Shown in pieces: positions 6,197 through 8,457 of a DNA stretch of 8,457 bases. Below the pieces are notes generated by a model. That model was not told where the DNA came from. It worked only from the letters and a program-made list of their open reading frames with translations, and ran no database searches. The DNA is from Hydrogenophaga sp. (GTDB lineage: Bacteria; Pseudomonadota; Gammaproteobacteria; Burkholderiales; Burkholderiaceae_C): assembly GCA_025458415.1 (NCBI GenBank), contig JALOSN010000027.1, forward strand, positions 1 to 8,457, given 5' to 3'. The position numbers and the translations under genes are program-made. Every line of letters begins with the position of its first letter. The first letter of the stretch is position 1.

Positions 6197-7941
6197 ACAG
6201 CCCCACGCCCGCCATCGTCACGCAGTCGGCTGTCCGTCCGCTGCCCCGTCTGGCGCTTCTGGTCTTCTGTCTGGCGTACGTTCTGCCCGGCTTTCTGGGT
6301 CGCGAGCCTTGGAAAATCGAGGACCTGTCGGCCTTTGGTGTGATGCGCGAACTGGCGCTCGGCCTGGCCGACTGGTCGGAGCCCCGGTTGCTGGGCCTGC
6401 CGCCCGCGGAGCCCGGCTTGCTCCCCTACTGGCTGGGTGCCCTGGCCATGATGGCCCTGCCCTTTCTGGACCCGGAGACCGCTTCTCGCCTGCCCTTCAT
6501 CCTGCTGCTTGCGTTCACGCTCGCCTGCACCTGGTACGCTGTCTACCACCTGGCGCGCCAGCCGGCCGCCCAGCCGGTGGCCTTCGCTTTTGGTGGTGAA
6601 GCCAGCCCCAGGGACTACGCCCGTGCCATGGCCGACGCCGGCCTCCTGGCCCTCATTGCCAGCCTGGGCCTGGCGCGCCTGGCCCACGAAACCACGCCCG
6701 AGCTTGCCCGCCTGGCGTTCGCTTCCTTCATGCTGATGGCCATGGCCCGGCTGGGCCGTGGCGGATCTCCCTGGGCTTCCGTGTTCACCGCCGCACTGGC
6801 CCTGCTGGCCTTGCTGCTCAGTGGCATGGGGTGGCCCGCGGTGTGGCTGCTGGGCGGCTGGATCGTGATCCTCTTCAGGACCGAAGGGCAAGATGACAGC
6901 GTCGACCGAGGTGTCAGGCAGGGTGGATCGCACCGCCGCGCTGCCCTGTTGTCCCTGTTCGTCCTTTTGGTGGTGCTGGCCGCGCTGGGCCTGCAACAGG
7001 GCTGGCTGGCCAACCCTTCAGGTCTGCCGGGAGGCGAGCCTGATTCGCCGGTTGCCAATGGCAGCTTCGCCACATGGGCCGGCTATGGTCGCATGCTGGT
7101 CTGGTTCAGCTGGCCCGCATGGCCGCTGGCCTTGTGGACCTTGTGGCGCTGGCGCAGGCAACTCGGCAGCCTTCACCTGGCCTTGCCACTGTGGGCCGTG
7201 CTGGTCGGGCTGGTGCACAGCGCGATGGATGAGCGCAGCGACCGGGCACTGCTGGTGGCCCTGCCCGCTTTTGCCGTACTCGCGGCCTTTGCCCTGCCCA
7301 CCCTCAGGCGCAGCGCGGCGGCGCTGATCGATTGGTTCACACTGCTGTTTTTCAGTTTCTGTGCCCTGGTGATCTGGGTCATCTGGGTGGCCATGCAGAC
7401 CGGTGTACCGGCCAAGCCCGCCGCCAACGTGGCCAAGCTGGCCCCTGGTTTCACGCCGGAGTTCTCCCTTGGTCTGTTCCTGTTGGCCCTGCTGGCCACC
7501 CTGGCGTGGCTGGGACTGGTGGCCTGGAGGGTCGGCCGCCATCCGCAGGCCATCTGGAAAAGCCTGGTGCTCCCGGCCAGCGGCGCCACCCTCTGCTGGC
7601 TGTTGCTGATGACGCTCTGGCTGCCCCTGCTGGACTTCGGACGCAGCTATGGCCCGATGTCGCGCCGCGTGGCCAGCCTGTTGCCAACGGACGCATGTGT
7701 GTTGGTCGACGGACTGTCTCAGGCTCAGATCGCGGCCTTGCAGCATCACGGTCGCCTGGAAGTTCACCGCATTGGCAGTGAGGCGGCCCCTCGGTGCCGC
7801 AGCCTGCTGGTTGATCCGGACCGGCAGCCCAGCCTGGACCAACGGGTGGAGCTCACGCAATGGGCTTTCAAGGCCACCGTGCGGCGACTCAATGACGATC
7901 GCAGGGAAACCGTTCTGTTGTACCTGCGGGTCGGCGGGTGA
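6193..7941 (+). CDS. Polytopic membrane protein, probable GT-C/ArnT-like glycosyltransferase
   Basis: A 582-residue inner-membrane protein with about twelve hydrophobic segments (first at roughly 17-36, last near 464-480) and a soluble C-terminal tail of about 100 residues. The first extracytoplasmic loop reads GREPWKIEDLSAFGVMRELA (37-56), followed by EPGLLPYWLGAL (73-84). This resembles lipid-linked-sugar glycosyltransferases of the PMT/ArnT type, in which an acidic residue in this loop is catalytic (Glu43/Asp44 are the candidates). The segment ERSDRALLVALPAFAVLAA (347-365) also fits that family. The donor would be a polyprenyl-phosphate sugar and the acceptor in the envelope; neither is known. 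GTG at 6193 is the first start after an in-frame stop at 6166-6168 and overlaps a micro-ORF stop. No sugar-modification genes lie nearby. The family call is by pattern only; the exact activity is unassigned. Confidence 0.75.
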   Translation: MNSPTPAIVTQSAVRPLPRLALLVFCLAYVLPGFLGREPWKIEDLSAFGVMRELALGLADWSEPRLLGLPPAEPGLLPYWLGALAMMALPFLDPETASRLPFILLLAFTLACTWYAVYHLARQPAAQPVAFAFGGEASPRDYARAMADAGLLALIASLGLARLAHETTPELARLAFASFMLMAMARLGRGGSPWASVFTAALALLALLLSGMGWPAVWLLGGWIVILFRTEGQDDSVDRGVRQGGSHRRAALLSLFVLLVVLAALGLQQGWLANPSGLPGGEPDSPVANGSFATWAGYGRMLVWFSWPAWPLALWTLWRWRRQLGSLHLALPLWAVLVGLVHSAMDERSDRALLVALPAFAVLAAFALPTLRRSAAALIDWFTLLFFSFCALVIWVIWVAMQTGVPAKPAANVAKLAPGFTPEFSLGLFLLALLATLAWLGLVAWRVGRHPQAIWKSLVLPASGATLCWLLLMTLWLPLLDFGRSYGPMSRRVASLLPTDACVLVDGLSQAQIAALQHHGRLEVHRIGSEAAPRCRSLLVDPDRQPSLDQRVELTQWAFKATVRRLNDDRRETVLLYLRVGG

Positions 7942-7947
7942 GACACG

Positions 7948-7963
7948 GGTGGCTCAGGCCACC
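7948..7963. other. Stem-loop at the convergent gene ends
   Basis: GGTGGC and GCCACC form a perfect 6-bp stem around TCAG. It lies six bases after the membrane-protein stop and spans the phoR stop (TGA on the minus strand, 7954-7956), so both converging mRNAs would carry it. With no T tract on either side it is a weak terminator candidate at best. Confidence 0.35.
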
Positions 7964-8457
7964 TGACGGCGTACGCGCGAAGCCGGCAGACTGATCGAGA
8001 AGGTGGAGCCGCGCCCGATCTCGCTCTGCACATCCACACGCCCACCATGACGCTGGGCCACGTGCTTGACGATGGCCAGGCCCAGGCCGGTGCCGCCGGT
8101 CTCCCGTGAGCGGCTGCGGTCGACCCGGTAGAACCGCTCGGTCAGACGGGGAAGGTGTTCGGCGGCAATGCCCGGGCCAGAATCGGTGACAAAGAACTCG
8201 CCACTCCCATCGGCATGCACCCGCCAGCCAGCGCGAATCTGACCCCCTCCCGGTGTGTAGCGGACAGCATTGCTGAGCAGATTGGACATGGCGCTGAGCA
8301 GTTCGGTTTTGGCGCCGGAGACCCAAAACGCACGACCCGTTTCAGCTTCAATGACATGGGCGGGCTCGGCGATGGTGTGGGACAAGCCCCGGGCCTCCTG
8401 CAACACGTGCTGGAGCAGTTCGTCGCTGTCGATCCAGTCGCCCTGCCCGGGGGCAGG
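7954..8457 (-). CDS. phoR: Phosphate-regulon sensor histidine kinase, C-terminal part (runs off right edge)
   Basis: The visible 167 C-terminal residues are the ATP-binding catalytic domain of a membrane sensor kinase that phosphorylates its response regulator (PhoB for PhoR). Seen in order: the N box NLLSNAVRYTPGGG, G1 motif DSGPGIAAEHLP, F-box region ERFYRVDRSRSRETGG, G2 motif GTGLGLAIVKHV, and a final GRGSTFSISLPASR. The stretch ERFYRVDRSRSRETGGTGLG is very close to E. coli PhoR, which is why I prefer that name to a generic kinase. The transmembrane, PAS and histidine-phosphoacceptor parts are beyond the window, so the sensing side cannot be checked. The frame is open to the right edge; an internal GTG at 8406 is not the start. 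It converges on the membrane glycosyltransferase with only 12 nt between the stops. Confidence 0.88.
   Translation of the reverse strand, partial: PAPGQGDWIDSDELLQHVLQEARGLSHTIAEPAHVIEAETGRAFWVSGAKTELLSAMSNLLSNAVRYTPGGGQIRAGWRVHADGSGEFFVTDSGPGIAAEHLPRLTERFYRVDRSRSRETGGTGLGLAIVKHVAQRHGGRVDVQSEIGRGSTFSISLPASRVRRQVA

Noticed and set aside
5622..6221. Minus-strand open frame of 199 codons covering rpmE2
   Set aside because: rpmE2 on the plus strand has a promoter, ribosome site, full family match and terminator; the opposite frame has none of these.
5854..6996. Minus-strand open frame of 380 codons across rpmE2 end and the membrane gene
   Set aside because: It reads antisense through rpmE2, its terminator and hydrophobic membrane coding sequence; its Gln/Gly/Arg-rich product is typical of an antisense shadow.
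1..8457. Mobile element, phage, CRISPR, toxin-antitoxin, defence or biosynthetic island
   Set aside because: All substantial genes are core or common housekeeping types with uniform GC-rich coding; no integrase, transposase, direct-repeat array or tRNA-linked junction was seen.

Overview
The window reads as chromosomal core sequence from a high-GC betaproteobacterium, most likely Burkholderiales and probably Comamonadaceae. The reasons are the GC-rich coding sequence with strong G/C third-position bias, the Comamonadaceae-like PurL, GlnD and PhoR proteins, AT-rich -10 boxes typical of the group, and at the left edge a GC-rich palindromic repeat that I recall as common between genes in this family. 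The family placement is by recollection of protein and repeat style, not by a search.

Layout, left to right. Positions 1-1887 (minus) hold the N-terminal 629 codons of purL (FGAM synthase, purine biosynthesis); the gene runs off the left edge and carries an in-frame repeat at its last visible codons. A 142-bp divergent promoter region (1888-2029) follows, serving purL leftward and map rightward. map (2030-2860, methionine aminopeptidase) and glnD (2892-5576, PII uridylyltransferase) form a tandem pair with a 31-nt gap, an arrangement also known from E. coli. A 141-bp gap contains a good -10 promoter and a structured 83-nt leader ahead of rpmE2 (5718-5972, type B ribosomal protein L31). rpmE2 ends in an intrinsic terminator flanked by two other stem-loops. 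A predicted polytopic GT-C type membrane glycosyltransferase follows (6193-7941), possibly translationally coupled to an 11-codon upstream ORF. It converges on the 3' end of phoR (7954 to beyond 8457, minus), the phosphate-regulon sensor kinase, which runs off the right edge.

The genes do not form one pathway. They cover purine synthesis, N-terminal methionine removal, nitrogen signalling, translation, probable cell-envelope glycosylation and phosphate sensing. I see no phage, insertion sequence, CRISPR, toxin-antitoxin, defence or biosynthetic cluster, and no tRNA or rRNA. I found no credible new multi-gene system. The points worth a second look are small: the repeat read through in frame by purL, a probably leaderless map transcript, the bulged stem-loop in the rpmE2 leader, the micro-ORF that overlaps the start of the membrane protein, and the row of stem-loops after rpmE2.
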